Part shown: positions 14,345 through 23,028 of the stretch, one piece after another
Position numbering within the stretch: position 1 is the first letter of the stretch
Layout of the letters: the number at the start of each line of letters is the position of its first letter
Origin: Coriobacteriia bacterium
Lineage (GTDB): Bacteria; Actinomycetota; Coriobacteriia; Anaerosomatales; Kmv31
Length of the DNA: 40,335 bases
Assembly: GCA_014859305.1 (NCBI GenBank)
Contig: JACUUM010000021.1
Span: forward strand, 1-40,335
Direction of reading: 5' to 3'
The notes under the pieces: model-generated
Seen by the model: only the letters and a program-made list of their open reading frames with translations
What the model was told of the DNA's origin: nothing
Databases searched by the model: none
Position numbers and translations under genes: made by a program

Positions 14345-14584
14345 CTAGCGGGCTGCCGTGCCCGTACGAGTGGCCGGCGCCTTCTCGAAGGTGAAGGCGT
14401 CGATCGCCACGTAGATCGCCGAGAGTCCGACGAGCACATAGACGATCCTGGACAGGATCGCTTCCTGACCCCCGAATATCGCGGCGACCAGGTCGAACTG
14501 GAACAGGCCGACGAGACCCCAGTTCAAGCCGCCGATGACGAGGATCGCCAGGGCGATCCAGTCCATCACGTTCAGCTTACGCAT
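14345..14584 (-). CDS. DUF378 family small membrane protein
   Basis: 79 aa, ATG with GGAGG about 8 bases upstream. Two hydrophobic helices (about 9-30 and 44-63). The first begins NVMDWIALAILVIGGLNWG, the GxLNWGLVGLF element characteristic of DUF378 (YuzA-like) proteins. The function of the family is unknown. The second helix ends in a short basic tail. It is divergent from the MFS gene, with a GGGTAT element at 14631-14636 on its strand. Confidence 0.88.
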   Translation of the reverse strand: MRKLNVMDWIALAILVIGGLNWGLVGLFQFDLVAAIFGGQEAILSRIVYVLVGLSAIYVAIDAFTFEKAPATRTGTAAR

Positions 14585-14630
14585 CTTCGGCACCTCCCCC
14601 GTCAGATCGCTGGCGGCAGACGATACGTAG

Positions 14631-14636
14631 ATACCC
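14631..14636 (-). promoter_or_regulatory. GGGTAT -10-like element before the DUF378 gene
   Basis: GGGTAT on the minus strand about 47 bases before the start; the sequence at the -35 distance (GCTA) is a poor match to GTTT. Listed because several such elements recur in the intergenic regions of this window. Confidence 0.3.
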
Positions 14637-14753
14637 CCTATGCCTCCGGAGGTAGCAGTCGATGCAGGCCGCTCGTCGGCGGCTGCCTCATGCGCTCCGC
14701 TCTTCCGGCATAATGGGCACCCGCGCCTCGGGCGTGGGCGTGGAGCCCGGGGC

Positions 14754-14759
14754 GGGTAT
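14754..14759 (+). promoter_or_regulatory. GGGTAT -10-like element before the MFS gene
   Basis: GGGTAT on the plus strand 34 bases before the MFS start at 14794. No GTTT-like -35 at 16 bases. An alternative -10, CATAAT, lies about 45 bases further upstream. Confidence 0.25.
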
Positions 14760-14793
14760 CGGATGACGGTTGCGGATGCGAGGAGGCTGCGGC

Positions 14794-16122
14794 GTGGCCG
14801 AGTTCGACGAGAGCGTGCGAGACCGCGACGACGACGTCGCGGTGTATGAAGCCGATACCGAGGGGCCCCCGGCGGGCATCGCACGCGGCAGGACCTTCGA
14901 CTCCTTCCGCCACCGCGACTTCCGCCACTTCTGGTCGGGAGCCCTGGTCTCGAACGCCGGATCCTGGATGCAGATCGTCGCGCTGGGCTGGCTCGTCTAC
15001 GAGCTCACCGGCTCCGAGCTGGCGCTGGGCGCGGTCAACTTCGTGCAGGGCGTCCCGGTCCTGCTGTTCATCCTCTACGCAGGGGCGGCGGCCGACCGTT
15101 TCGACCGCCGCAGGCTGCTCATCTGGCTGCAGCTCGCCATGATGGGGCAGGCGATCGTCCTCGGGGTGCTCACGAGCACCGGACACGTCACCATGCCGGC
15201 CGTGTACGCGCTCACGCTGTTCGGCGGCACGATGACGGCCTTCATGTTCCCGGCGTGGCAGGCCACCGTGCCCGACCTCGTGCCGAAGCGCCTGCTGCTG
15301 AACGCCATAGCGCTGAACTCGGCGCAGTTCAACGGCGCCCGCCTGGTCGGCCCCATGATAGGGGCGCTCATCTTCGCCCGCTTCGGCGTGGCGGAGGTCT
15401 TCTACGTGAACGCCGCCACCTTCCTCGTCGTCATATGGGCGCTCGCGGTCATCAGGCCGGCTCAGGAGCGCCACGTCGCCGAGGACGGGGAGTCGCGTCT
15501 GCGGGAGCTCGCCGGCGGGATCGGATACGCGCGCGAGCACCCCGGGGTCGCCGTGCTGTTGCTGACCACCGCGGCGATCACGCTGTTCGGCATGCCCTTC
15601 GCCGCGCTGCTGCCCGCCTTCGCCGACAAGGTGCTCGGCGCGGGGAGCGCGGGCTACTCCGTGCTGCTGGCCTCGAACGGGTTCGGCGCCCTCGCGGGAG
15701 CGCTGGTGGTCGCGGGCCTGCCGCACGACGTCGACCGGGGGCGCCTCGTGCGCTTCGCGGTGCTGGCGATGGGGCTGCTGCTGCTCGGACTGGCCGCGTC
15801 GCGGGCCTTCTGGCTCGCGATGCTGGTGCTCGTCGGCATCGGAGCCGCGTTCATGACGGCGACCTCCAGCGTGAACACGTCGCTGCAGGCGTCGGTGCCT
15901 CCGCGCCTGCGCGGGCGCGTGCTCTCGCTGTTCGTGCTCGCCTTCATGGGTATCATGCCCTTCGGCGCGCTCGTCTTCGGCGCCATCGCGCGGGCGATCG
16001 GCCCGGAGGACGCCATCGCCATCGGCGCCGCGGTGCTGGCGCTCGTCGGCGCGCTGCTGGTGCTGCGTCCCTCGCTGCTGGCCGACGAGCGGCCACGGCC
16101 GGCGCCGGACGCCGCGCCCTAG
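14794..16122 (+). CDS. MFS exporter, EntS-like (MFS_3 family)
   Basis: 442 aa, GTG at 14794 with AGGAGG 7 bases upstream. An acidic 30-residue N-terminus precedes RTFDSFRHRDFRHFWSGALV, the lead-in typical of EntS-like transporters, and about 12 membrane helices follow. The loop-2/3 motif AGAAADRFDRRRLL is the MFS signature. The segment PDLVPKRLLLNAIALNS is also typical of this group. Members export siderophores, macrolides or other small molecules by proton antiport; the substrate here is unknown. The stop lies 2 bases from the convergent channel gene. Confidence 0.88.
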   Translation: MAEFDESVRDRDDDVAVYEADTEGPPAGIARGRTFDSFRHRDFRHFWSGALVSNAGSWMQIVALGWLVYELTGSELALGAVNFVQGVPVLLFILYAGAAADRFDRRRLLIWLQLAMMGQAIVLGVLTSTGHVTMPAVYALTLFGGTMTAFMFPAWQATVPDLVPKRLLLNAIALNSAQFNGARLVGPMIGALIFARFGVAEVFYVNAATFLVVIWALAVIRPAQERHVAEDGESRLRELAGGIGYAREHPGVAVLLLTTAAITLFGMPFAALLPAFADKVLGAGSAGYSVLLASNGFGALAGALVVAGLPHDVDRGRLVRFAVLAMGLLLLGLAASRAFWLAMLVLVGIGAAFMTATSSVNTSLQASVPPRLRGRVLSLFVLAFMGIMPFGALVFGAIARAIGPEDAIAIGAAVLALVGALLVLRPSLLADERPRPAPDAAP

Positions 16123-16124
16123 CG

Positions 16125-16940
16125 CTACGGCGGCATGCCCTCCCCGGCGTCCTCGCCGACCGCCGCCCCTCCACGGGCCCCCTCGGCGCGCTCGCGCTCC
16201 TCTCGGCTCAGCTGTGCGGAGAAACCCGAGGCCAGGATACCCGCGGGCAACGCGAAGAGTCCGACCCCGAGGACGGAGGTCAGCGCTCCCAGGACGCGAC
16301 CGGCGAACGTCGTCGGCAGGACGTCGGCGTTGCCCGACAGTTGCACGATCACCCACCAGACCGCCATCGGGATGCTCGTGTACCTCTCAGGCTGGGCATC
16401 GCGCTCGGCATAGTACATGAGGCTGGCGGCCACGAGCAGCAGCGACAGCAGGATCGCCAGCGCCGAGAGCAGATCGGCCTTCTTGTCCCGCATCACGGCG
16501 GACATCGCGCGAAGCGACTCGGAGTAGCGCCCCACCTTGAACACCCGCACGAACCGGAAGACGCGCAGCACCCTCAGGAAGCGCAGGTCGACGCCTACGA
16601 GCGGGACGTAGAACGGCAGCACCGCGAACATGTCCACCAGCGCCATGGGCGTCAGGGCCCACCTGACCCTGCCGACGAACGGCCTGGCGTAGCGCGGGTC
16701 CACCGACACCGACCACAGCCGCAGGAGGTACTCGACGGAGAACGCCCCGATGGTCAGGTACTCGAACGCGGTGAGCAGGGGCCGGTACGGGTCGAGCAGC
16801 CCCGGGACGGTCTCGAAGACCACCGCGGCGGTGCTCGCGAGGATGAGGGCGAGGATCACCGAGTCGACCGCGCTGCTGACGCGGTCGTCCACCGCCGCCA
16901 CCTCGAGGATGTCGTACGCGCGGCGCTTGAGCCGCTCCAT
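16125..16940 (-). CDS. Voltage-gated-type cation channel with atypical selectivity filter
   Basis: 271-aa six-helix channel of the Kv/ion_trans type. S1 is at about 25-45, S2 about 58-76, S3 about 98-114. S4 (about 120-138) carries five Arg residues and one Lys in RFLRVLRVFRFVRVFKVGR. S5 is about 158-176, the pore helix starts at SIPMAVWW (189-196) and S6 is about 213-240. Where K+ channels have TVGYGD, this protein reads LSGNAD (201-206), and the pore loop counted from WW is two residues shorter than usual. The ADVLPTT after it matches the normal GDVYPTT, so it is a real change and not a frameshift. K+ selectivity cannot be assumed. A charged, Gly-rich tail closes the protein. Confidence 0.85.
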   Translation of the reverse strand: MERLKRRAYDILEVAAVDDRVSSAVDSVILALILASTAAVVFETVPGLLDPYRPLLTAFEYLTIGAFSVEYLLRLWSVSVDPRYARPFVGRVRWALTPMALVDMFAVLPFYVPLVGVDLRFLRVLRVFRFVRVFKVGRYSESLRAMSAVMRDKKADLLSALAILLSLLLVAASLMYYAERDAQPERYTSIPMAVWWVIVQLSGNADVLPTTFAGRVLGALTSVLGVGLFALPAGILASGFSAQLSREERERAEGARGGAAVGEDAGEGMPP

Positions 16941-16997
16941 GGCCTCGCCGCCCCTCCGGCTGCCGCCCGGGCGCCCGGGCCCTGGCGGAAAGGAACG

Positions 16998-17564
16998 CTA
17001 CGGCTTGGTACCCGCTGCCATCCCGTGCCAGTCGAGACCGGGGACCGGGAGAGCGTCGGCGAAGCCCGCGCGCCGCAGCGCCGAGGCGAGATCCTCGGGC
17101 TCGATCCGCACCGAGAGCGGAGGGCCTTTCGGCGTCTCGACCGGCAGCCAATCCACCGCAAGCACCCGGCCTCCGGCCTTGGCGAGCCGGAACGCCTCGC
17201 CGTATACGGCCTCGGGATCGGACAGCTCGTGGTGGAGGTTGATCATGTACACGCCGTCCGCGACGGCGTCGGGCAGGGGCACGCGAGCCTCCTCGGACAG
17301 CACGGGGACGACACGGCCCGAGGCGACCTCGGGCCGCTTCTCCCGCATCCAGGCCAGCATCTCGGGGCTTGTGTCGACGGCGTAGACGGTGACGCCGGGC
17401 GCCATCGATGCGAACCGCGCGGCGAACATGCCGGTGCCCGCGCCGATCTCCACCAGCGTCTCGGGGTCGGTCGGCCTGAGCGCCGCCCACATCACCTCGG
17501 GCACGAGCGTCTCGAAGCGCAAAGGGTCGTCGAGCTTGGCGATCCTGGCGATGTCGAACTCCAT
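16998..17564 (-). CDS. Class I SAM-dependent methyltransferase
   Basis: 188 aa, beginning MEFDIARIAKLDDPLRFETL. VEIGAGTGMFA (about 38-48) is the SAM-binding loop, VYAVDTSPEML holds the acidic residue for the ribose, and GVYMINLHHELSDPEAV is motif II of the Methyltransf_11/25 group. Substrate unknown; relatives methylate small molecules such as ubiquinone/menaquinone precursors or arsenite, but this one has no cysteine pattern typical of ArsM. It is divergent from the pst operon and transcribed separately. Confidence 0.82.
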   Translation of the reverse strand: MEFDIARIAKLDDPLRFETLVPEVMWAALRPTDPETLVEIGAGTGMFAARFASMAPGVTVYAVDTSPEMLAWMREKRPEVASGRVVPVLSEEARVPLPDAVADGVYMINLHHELSDPEAVYGEAFRLAKAGGRVLAVDWLPVETPKGPPLSVRIEPEDLASALRRAGFADALPVPGLDWHGMAAGTKP

Positions 17565-17688
17565 GCCCCGCTTCTACCCGAAACGCCCCGTGATGTAGGC
17601 TTCCTGCCGTCGGGCCTATCTCCGGCCGCACGCACGTCCTTCGCTACGAGGTGGCGACGGTGATGATGTCGCATTTCTCCACCCTGTT

Positions 17689-17697
17689 TGCTACAGT
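17689..17697 (+). promoter_or_regulatory. Candidate promoter of pstSCAB (extended -10)
   Basis: TG-C-TACAGT, an extended -10 pattern, about 75 bases before the pstS start. No clear -35 and no recognisable PhoP/PhoB box; in an extended -10 promoter the -35 matters less. Confidence 0.35.
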
Positions 17698-17772
17698 CTC
17701 CCGGGATGCTTCCGGTGGACTGGAGCTTGTTGCGGTAAGCCATGCGAGTCTCACCGACGCAGGGGTGCCTTC

Positions 17773-18714
17773 GTGCTCCATAGCCTCTCTCGGCGGGCGC
17801 ACCGTCGAGGAGACCGAACGCTGTTTCTCGTATCGTGCCGAAGGCGGCCGCACCGGCCGGCACGGCGCTCTCGTCTGCATTCATCCACGGCCCTCGTGGT
17901 GCTGCTCCTCGTGATGTCGCTCCTGGCGGGGTGCGGCGGTGTCGGGACTCGCGAGCAGATAATCGTGAACGGGTCGACGACGATCCTGCCGATCGCCGAA
18001 CTGGCCGCCAAGGGCTTCGAGGAGCGGCACGAGGGCGCGAGCGTGCTCGTGTCGGGGATGGGGTCCTCGGCGGGCATCGAGGCCGTGAGCGCGGGCACCG
18101 CGCATATAGGCACTTCTTCGCGGGACCTCAAGCCGGAGGAGGAGAGCCTCCGGCTCACGGACGTCCCCATCGCGTTCGACGGAATCGCCGTCATCGTGAA
18201 TCCGGCGAACCCCGTCGACGCTCTCACCGTGGCACAGCTGCGCGACATCTTCAGCGGCAGGGTCACGAACTGGAGGGAACTCGGCGGCGAGGACAGGGGC
18301 ATCGACCTCGTGAACCGTGATGAAGCCTCCGGGACGCGAGAAGCGTTCAAGAAGATCGTCATGGGTGAGGAAGCCGCGTTCGACCGCTCCGCGGTCGTGC
18401 TACCCGGCACCGGGCAGGTACGCGACGTGGTCTCGCGCTCGCCCGGCGCGATCGGCTACATCTCCCTCGGGTTCGTTCCGCCGCGCTTCACGAACACCAC
18501 CGTGAAGGCAGTGACGGTGGACGGCGTCGTCCCGAGCGAGGAGAGCGTGACTTCGCGGGAGTACCCGATCGCTCGCGCGCTGCACTTCTTCACGAACGGC
18601 GAGCCGAATGGGCTCACCAAGGCTTTCATCGACTACGTGCTGTCCGACGAGGTGCAGCAAGGTGTCGTCGTCGACGCCGGTTTCGTACCCGTGACGGAGC
18701 GGGGAGGGGAGTGA
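17773..18714 (+). CDS. pstS: Phosphate ABC transporter substrate-binding lipoprotein
   Basis: 313 aa, GTG start with AGGGG 7 bases upstream. An unusually long basic N-terminus (about 38 residues) is followed by a hydrophobic stretch and the lipobox SLLAGC, so C54 would be lipidated. The mature part has the PstS-type phosphate site elements: VNGSTTILPI, SGMGSSAGIEAV, GTSSRDLKPEE and DEASGTREAFKKIV. The start may lie further downstream, but no better start codon with a ribosome binding site exists before the hydrophobic core. It is the first gene of pstSCAB and is coupled to pstC by a GTGA overlap. Confidence 0.93.
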   Translation: MLHSLSRRAHRRGDRTLFLVSCRRRPHRPARRSRLHSSTALVVLLLVMSLLAGCGGVGTREQIIVNGSTTILPIAELAAKGFEERHEGASVLVSGMGSSAGIEAVSAGTAHIGTSSRDLKPEEESLRLTDVPIAFDGIAVIVNPANPVDALTVAQLRDIFSGRVTNWRELGGEDRGIDLVNRDEASGTREAFKKIVMGEEAAFDRSAVVLPGTGQVRDVVSRSPGAIGYISLGFVPPRFTNTTVKAVTVDGVVPSEESVTSREYPIARALHFFTNGEPNGLTKAFIDYVLSDEVQQGVVVDAGFVPVTERGGE

Positions 18715-19613
18715 ACGGGTCCCGGCCGACAGGCGTGGCCGGCGGCCTGCGGCTCGTCTCGCGGCAGACGCAGGTGAAGGAGTGGCTGCTTGCCGCGCTC
18801 TTCTTCGTGTGCGCGTTCGTAGCCGTGCTCGCCGTCGCGCTCATCTTCGCCTTCGTCGGCTGGAAGGCGCTGCCCATCTCCTCCGAGGTCGGGCTCGGGG
18901 GGTTCCTCGCCGGTACCGAGTGGACCTCCTCGGAGGGGAAGTTCGGCATCCTGCCGTTGATCCAGGGCTCGTTCATCGTCACGCTGCTCGCTCTGGCCAT
19001 CGGGACACCGCTCGCGGTGGGCACGGCCGTGTTCCTCTCCGAGGTCTCGACACCGAAGCTGCGCCGCATCGTGAGGCCCGCCGTCGAGCTCCTCGCGGGG
19101 ATCCCCTCGGTCGTCTACGGGTTCTTCGGAGTGGTCATGCTGCGGCCGATCGTGGGGAGCCTCACGGGCAGCGTCGGGTTCGGTCCGCTGACCGCTTCGG
19201 TGATCCTGGCCATCATGATCGTCCCCACGATCGCCGCGCTGTCCGAGGACGCCCTCGGTTCGATACCTCTCGGTATCCGCGAGGCGAGCTACGCCATGGG
19301 CGCTACGCAGTGGCAGACGATCTACAAGGTCGTGGTGCCGGCGGCGAAGATCGGCATAGTGGACGCGACCATCCTCGGCATGGGTCGCGCGGTCGGTGAG
19401 ACCATGGCGGTTCTCATGCTGGTCGGAGGGGCGCCCCAGTTCTTCAATGGGATAGGTGAGCCGATGTCCACGCTCACGGCGCAGATCGTGATGGATATGA
19501 GCTACTCGACGGGAACGCACCGCACGGCGTTGTTCGGCATGGCCGCGATCCTGTTCCTCATCTCGATGCTGCTGGTCCTCGCAGTCCGGCTTCTGTCCAC
19601 GCTGAGGGACTGA
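18711..19613 (+). CDS. pstC: Phosphate ABC transporter permease PstC
   Basis: 300 aa, GTG start overlapping the pstS stop. Six membrane helices; ELLAGIPSVVYGFFGVVML and the EASYAMGATQWQTIYKVVVP loop, the EAA motif that docks on the ATPase, identify PstC. It pairs with PstA to form the phosphate channel in the membrane. Confidence 0.95.
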   Translation: MNGSRPTGVAGGLRLVSRQTQVKEWLLAALFFVCAFVAVLAVALIFAFVGWKALPISSEVGLGGFLAGTEWTSSEGKFGILPLIQGSFIVTLLALAIGTPLAVGTAVFLSEVSTPKLRRIVRPAVELLAGIPSVVYGFFGVVMLRPIVGSLTGSVGFGPLTASVILAIMIVPTIAALSEDALGSIPLGIREASYAMGATQWQTIYKVVVPAAKIGIVDATILGMGRAVGETMAVLMLVGGAPQFFNGIGEPMSTLTAQIVMDMSYSTGTHRTALFGMAAILFLISMLLVLAVRLLSTLRD

Positions 19614-19614
19614 G

Positions 19615-20439
19615 ATGAACAAGACCGCCACGAACAACGTAGCGGTGGCGCTGCTCGGGGGTGCGGCGGCGATCACCGTGGCCGTGCTCGGCGCGATCAT
19701 CCTCTACGTGTTCGTCAACGGCATCCGCATCCTGTCCCCCGAGTTCATCTTCACGTGGCCGGAAGGCGTCAATGCCGAGGGCGGCGTCTGGCCGACGATC
19801 GTCTCCACGCTGTACGTCACCGGCCTCTCGATGCTGATCTGCACGCCCGTCGCGGTCCTCGCGGCCGTGTACCTCGCCGAGTACGCGTACCAGGGACGTA
19901 TCGTCTCGCTGATCCGGTTCGCGGCCGATTCGCTTGCCAGCGTACCCTCCATCGTCATGGGACTGTTCGGCTTCGCCCTGTTCGTGGAGGCCATGGGCAT
20001 CGGCCTCTCGATGCTCTCCGCCGCGCTTGCACTCTCGCTGCTCATGCTGCCCATCGTCATGAGGGCCACGGAGGAGGCGATCCGCTCGGTGCCCCGGTAC
20101 ATACGCTGGGGGAGCTACGGTCTGGGTGCGACCAAGTGGCAGACGGTGCGGAACATCGTGCTGCCCGCGGCCGCGCCGCGCATCATCACTGGCATCGTAC
20201 TTGCCACGGGTCGGGCCGTAGGCGAGACGGCTGTGGTCTTCTACACGATGGGTCAAGCCATCTGGCTGCCGATCTCGCCGCTCGAGTCCGGGCGTCCTAT
20301 GACGGTGCACCTCTACCTGCTGGCCGTGGAAGGCATCAACCTTCCCGCCGCATACGGGACCGCTCTGCTGCTCATGATCATGATCCTCGGCTTCAACCTC
20401 ACTGCTCGATGGATCTCGAAGCGTTATCGGAGGGTGTAG
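19615..20439 (+). CDS. pstA: Phosphate ABC transporter permease PstA
   Basis: 274 aa, ATG one base after the pstC stop. Six hydrophobic segments; [18 protein letters not shown] and the EAA-type loop [20 protein letters not shown] are typical of Pst[13 protein letters not shown] follows, as in the family. It has no long N-terminal extension. Partner of PstC and PstB. Confidence 0.95.
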   Translation: MNKTATNNVAVALLGGAAAITVAVLGAIILYVFVNGIRILSPEFIFTWPEGVNAEGGVWPTIVSTLYVTGLSMLICTPVAVLAAVYLAEYAYQGRIVSLIRFAADSLASVPSIVMGLFGFALFVEAMGIGLSMLSAALALSLLMLPIVMRATEEAIRSVPRYIRWGSYGLGATKWQTVRNIVLPAAAPRIITGIVLATGRAVGETAVVFYTMGQAIWLPISPLESGRPMTVHLYLLAVEGINLPAAYGTALLLMIMILGFNLTARWISKRYRRV

Positions 20440-20443
20440 GAAC

Positions 20444-21262
20444 ATGCTGAACGATCTCATCGCACACGACCACCAGCGAGCGCACGGCGGCGACATCAAG
20501 CTCCGCGTGAAGAACCTCGGCTTCTGGTACGGGGACTTCCATGCGCTGACCGGTATCAAGGTGGACATCCTCAACGAGGCCGTCACGGCGTTCATCGGTC
20601 CGTCAGGGTGCGGGAAGTCGACGTTCCTGCGCTGCATGAACCGTATGAACGACCTGATCCCCGGCACGCGTGTGGAAGGCAAGACCCTGCTCGACGGTGC
20701 GGACATATACGGCCCGGGTGTGGATCCCGTCGATCTCAGGCGGCGGGTGGGCATGATCTTCCAGCAGCCGAACCCGTTCCCGCAGTCCATCTACGACAAC
20801 GTCGCCTACGGACCCCGCCTCCAGGGCGTCAAGGGCAAGGGCGACCTCGACGACCTCGTCGAGGAGTCGCTCAAGCGCGCGAACCTGTGGAAGGAGGTCA
20901 AGGACATCCTGGGCCGAGGAGGGCTGACGCTCTCGGGCGGACAACAGCAGCGCCTCTGCATCGCGCGCGTGCTGGCGGTACAGCCCGAGGTCCTCCTGAT
21001 GGACGAGCCGTGTTCGGCGATCGACCCTACCTCCGTCCAGAAGATCGAGGACCTCATGGCGCAGCTCAAGGACAGCGTCACGATCGTGATCGTCACGCAC
21101 AACATGCAGCAGGCCGCCCGCGTCAGCGACTACACCGCGTTCTTCCTGCAGGAGATGTCCGGCGAGGCCGCGATCCTGGTCGAGTACGGCCGGACCAGTG
21201 AGATCTTCACGAGTCCGTCCGATAAGCGGACCGAGGACTACATCACCGGACGGTTCGGCTAG
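20444..21262 (+). CDS. pstB: Phosphate ABC transporter ATP-binding protein PstB
   Basis: 272 aa, ATG 4 bases after pstA. Walker [10 protein letters not shown] at 52-60, the PstB-specific [14 protein letters not shown] just after it, Q-loop [18 protein letters not shown], signature [13 protein letters not shown], Walker [13 protein letters not shown] and the switch histidine in IVTHNMQQA. It drives phosphate import by the PstSCA complex. No phoU follows; the next gene is convergent, so the regulator must lie elsewhere. Confidence 0.97.
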   Translation: MLNDLIAHDHQRAHGGDIKLRVKNLGFWYGDFHALTGIKVDILNEAVTAFIGPSGCGKSTFLRCMNRMNDLIPGTRVEGKTLLDGADIYGPGVDPVDLRRRVGMIFQQPNPFPQSIYDNVAYGPRLQGVKGKGDLDDLVEESLKRANLWKEVKDILGRGGLTLSGGQQQRLCIARVLAVQPEVLLMDEPCSAIDPTSVQKIEDLMAQLKDSVTIVIVTHNMQQAARVSDYTAFFLQEMSGEAAILVEYGRTSEIFTSPSDKRTEDYITGRFG

Positions 21263-21332
21263 GAAGCCGGCCTGCCGGCGCCGAGCGCGGAGCGACGGCC
21301 GGGCGGCTCGTGGCCCCCACCACCCTGCCTCG

Positions 21333-22958
21333 CTACCTCGAGGCCGCCTCCGCGAGACGCGACGCCACCTGCTTCTTGCGCGAGAGCACGCCGGGCATCC
21401 AGGCGCTCCCCTCGGCGAGCGTGACCCCGAGGGCCCGCTCGGCGAGCTTCGTCCGGCCCACCGCCAGTATCTCGCTCCCCTCCCGCACGACGTCGGTGAC
21501 CATCAGCAGCACCAGGTCGTAGCCGCGGTCCTCGGCCAGGCCTTCCATGACGGCGAGGAGCTCGGCGCGGTGTGCGAGCACGTCCGCCGCATCCACCGTC
21601 TCCACCTGTCCGACGGCTACCCGGCTCTCGCCGACGTGGTATTCCTTCAGGTCGGCGGTGACGGTCCGGCGGGCGTCGAACACCGCGACGGCTGAGCGCG
21701 CACGGAACATCTCCATGCCGAGCTCCATCGGCTCGACGTGCGCGGCCCCGCCGAGCCACGCGGCGGTGCGGCGGTCGTCGTCGGTGGTCGTCGGCGACTT
21801 CAGCAGCACGGTGTCGGAGAGCACCCCCGAGAGCAGCACACCCGCGAGCTGCGGCGTGAGGACCGCCCCCAGCTCGCGGAAGCGCATGGCGACGATGGTC
21901 GCGGTGGACCCGACCGGCAGGTTCAGGAACATCACCGGACCGGACGTCTGCACGTCGCCCACGCGGTGGTGGTCCACGATCTCCACCACGGCCGCCTCCT
22001 CCAGGCCGGGCGCGGATTGCGCGTACTCGTTGTGGTCCACGAGCACCACGCGCCGCCGGGTGCCGCGGGCGAGGTCGGTTCGCGTCAGGATGCCGGCCGG
22101 CGCGCCCCTCTCGTCGACGACCACCGCCTCGCGGTGCGGGGACGCGAAGAGGTCCTCGGCGGCCTCGGTGAGCAGCGTGCCCGGCTGGACGAACGGCACC
22201 GACGTGTCCATGACCTCGCCGCAGCGCCGCGACAGGTTGATGAGGCGCGCCGTCGCGTACGTGTCGTTCGGCGTCGCGAGCACGGCGGCGCCGGTGCCGC
22301 GGGCGATCTCCAGCGCGGCGGGCTCGGGCTGGAAGCCGCCGGTCACGATCAGGCACGCCACGCCCGCCTCGAGAGCCATCGGCTGCGTCCGAACGCGGTC
22401 GCCCACGATCAGCGTGTCGCCGGGCGAGATGCGGGCGCGTATCGTCTCGGGCTCCATCGCCGCGATGAGCACCCCGCCGGACAGCGTGGCGTCGGCCGCG
22501 CCGGCGAGCACGCGCGCGCCGAGCGTGTGCGCGAGTTGCCCGACCGTCACCGGCATCGCCCCGAAGCCCAGCACGGCCGTGTCGTCCAGGTAGCGCTCGG
22601 CCAGTATGCGCTCGTTGACGATGCCGCGCACGGTCCCCTCGGCCACCACCGGCAGCGCGCGGACGCCGCGCTCCCGCATGAGCGCGCCGGCCTCCAGCAT
22701 GTCGCATCCCGTGCCGACCGAGACGACCTCGTGGGTCATCACGTCGGAGACGCGCGTGCGGACGTGGCGGATCTCGTCGGGAAGCATCAGACCGAACCGG
22801 GCGAAGACCCACTCCGTCTCGGGCGGCACGGGGCCGAGCCGGGCCGGCAGGTACACGTCGCCCGGGTCGGTCGCGTTCTTGAGGTGCGCGTAACCCACCG
22901 CGGAGCAGATCGAGTCGTTGTCCGGGTTGCGGTGGCCGAAGACGAGGATCTGGCTCAT
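21333..22958 (-). CDS. ppaC: Manganese-dependent (family II) inorganic pyrophosphatase with CBS-DRTGG-CBS insert
   Basis: 541 aa, start MSQILVFGHRNPDNDSICSA; a short GGAGGG lies just upstream. The DHH catalytic domain holds H9, D13 and D15 and later VEIVDHHRVGD, which together bind two Mn2+. Its two halves are split by a regulatory insert: a CBS half (VSDVMTHEVVSVG, about 70-120), a DRTGG domain (about 130-240) and a second CBS half (about 250-300). The C-terminal DHHA2 domain has the SRKKQVASRL substrate-binding motif. Such enzymes cleave pyrophosphate to phosphate and are inhibited by ADP/AMP and activated by diadenosine polyphosphates in characterised clostridial examples. It makes biosynthesis irreversible and feeds phosphate back. 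It is convergent with pstB. Confidence 0.95.
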   Translation of the reverse strand: MSQILVFGHRNPDNDSICSAVGYAHLKNATDPGDVYLPARLGPVPPETEWVFARFGLMLPDEIRHVRTRVSDVMTHEVVSVGTGCDMLEAGALMRERGVRALPVVAEGTVRGIVNERILAERYLDDTAVLGFGAMPVTVGQLAHTLGARVLAGAADATLSGGVLIAAMEPETIRARISPGDTLIVGDRVRTQPMALEAGVACLIVTGGFQPEPAALEIARGTGAAVLATPNDTYATARLINLSRRCGEVMDTSVPFVQPGTLLTEAAEDLFASPHREAVVVDERGAPAGILTRTDLARGTRRRVVLVDHNEYAQSAPGLEEAAVVEIVDHHRVGDVQTSGPVMFLNLPVGSTATIVAMRFRELGAVLTPQLAGVLLSGVLSDTVLLKSPTTTDDDRRTAAWLGGAAHVEPMELGMEMFRARSAVAVFDARRTVTADLKEYHVGESRVAVGQVETVDAADVLAHRAELLAVMEGLAEDRGYDLVLLMVTDVVREGSEILAVGRTKLAERALGVTLAEGSAWMPGVLSRKKQVASRLAEAASR

Positions 22959-23028
22959 GTCCCTCCGATGCGACGCCGTGCGGCTCCCGCCCCGGATGCG
23001 GTGCGGCAAGGCCGGGCCCGCGGCCGCT

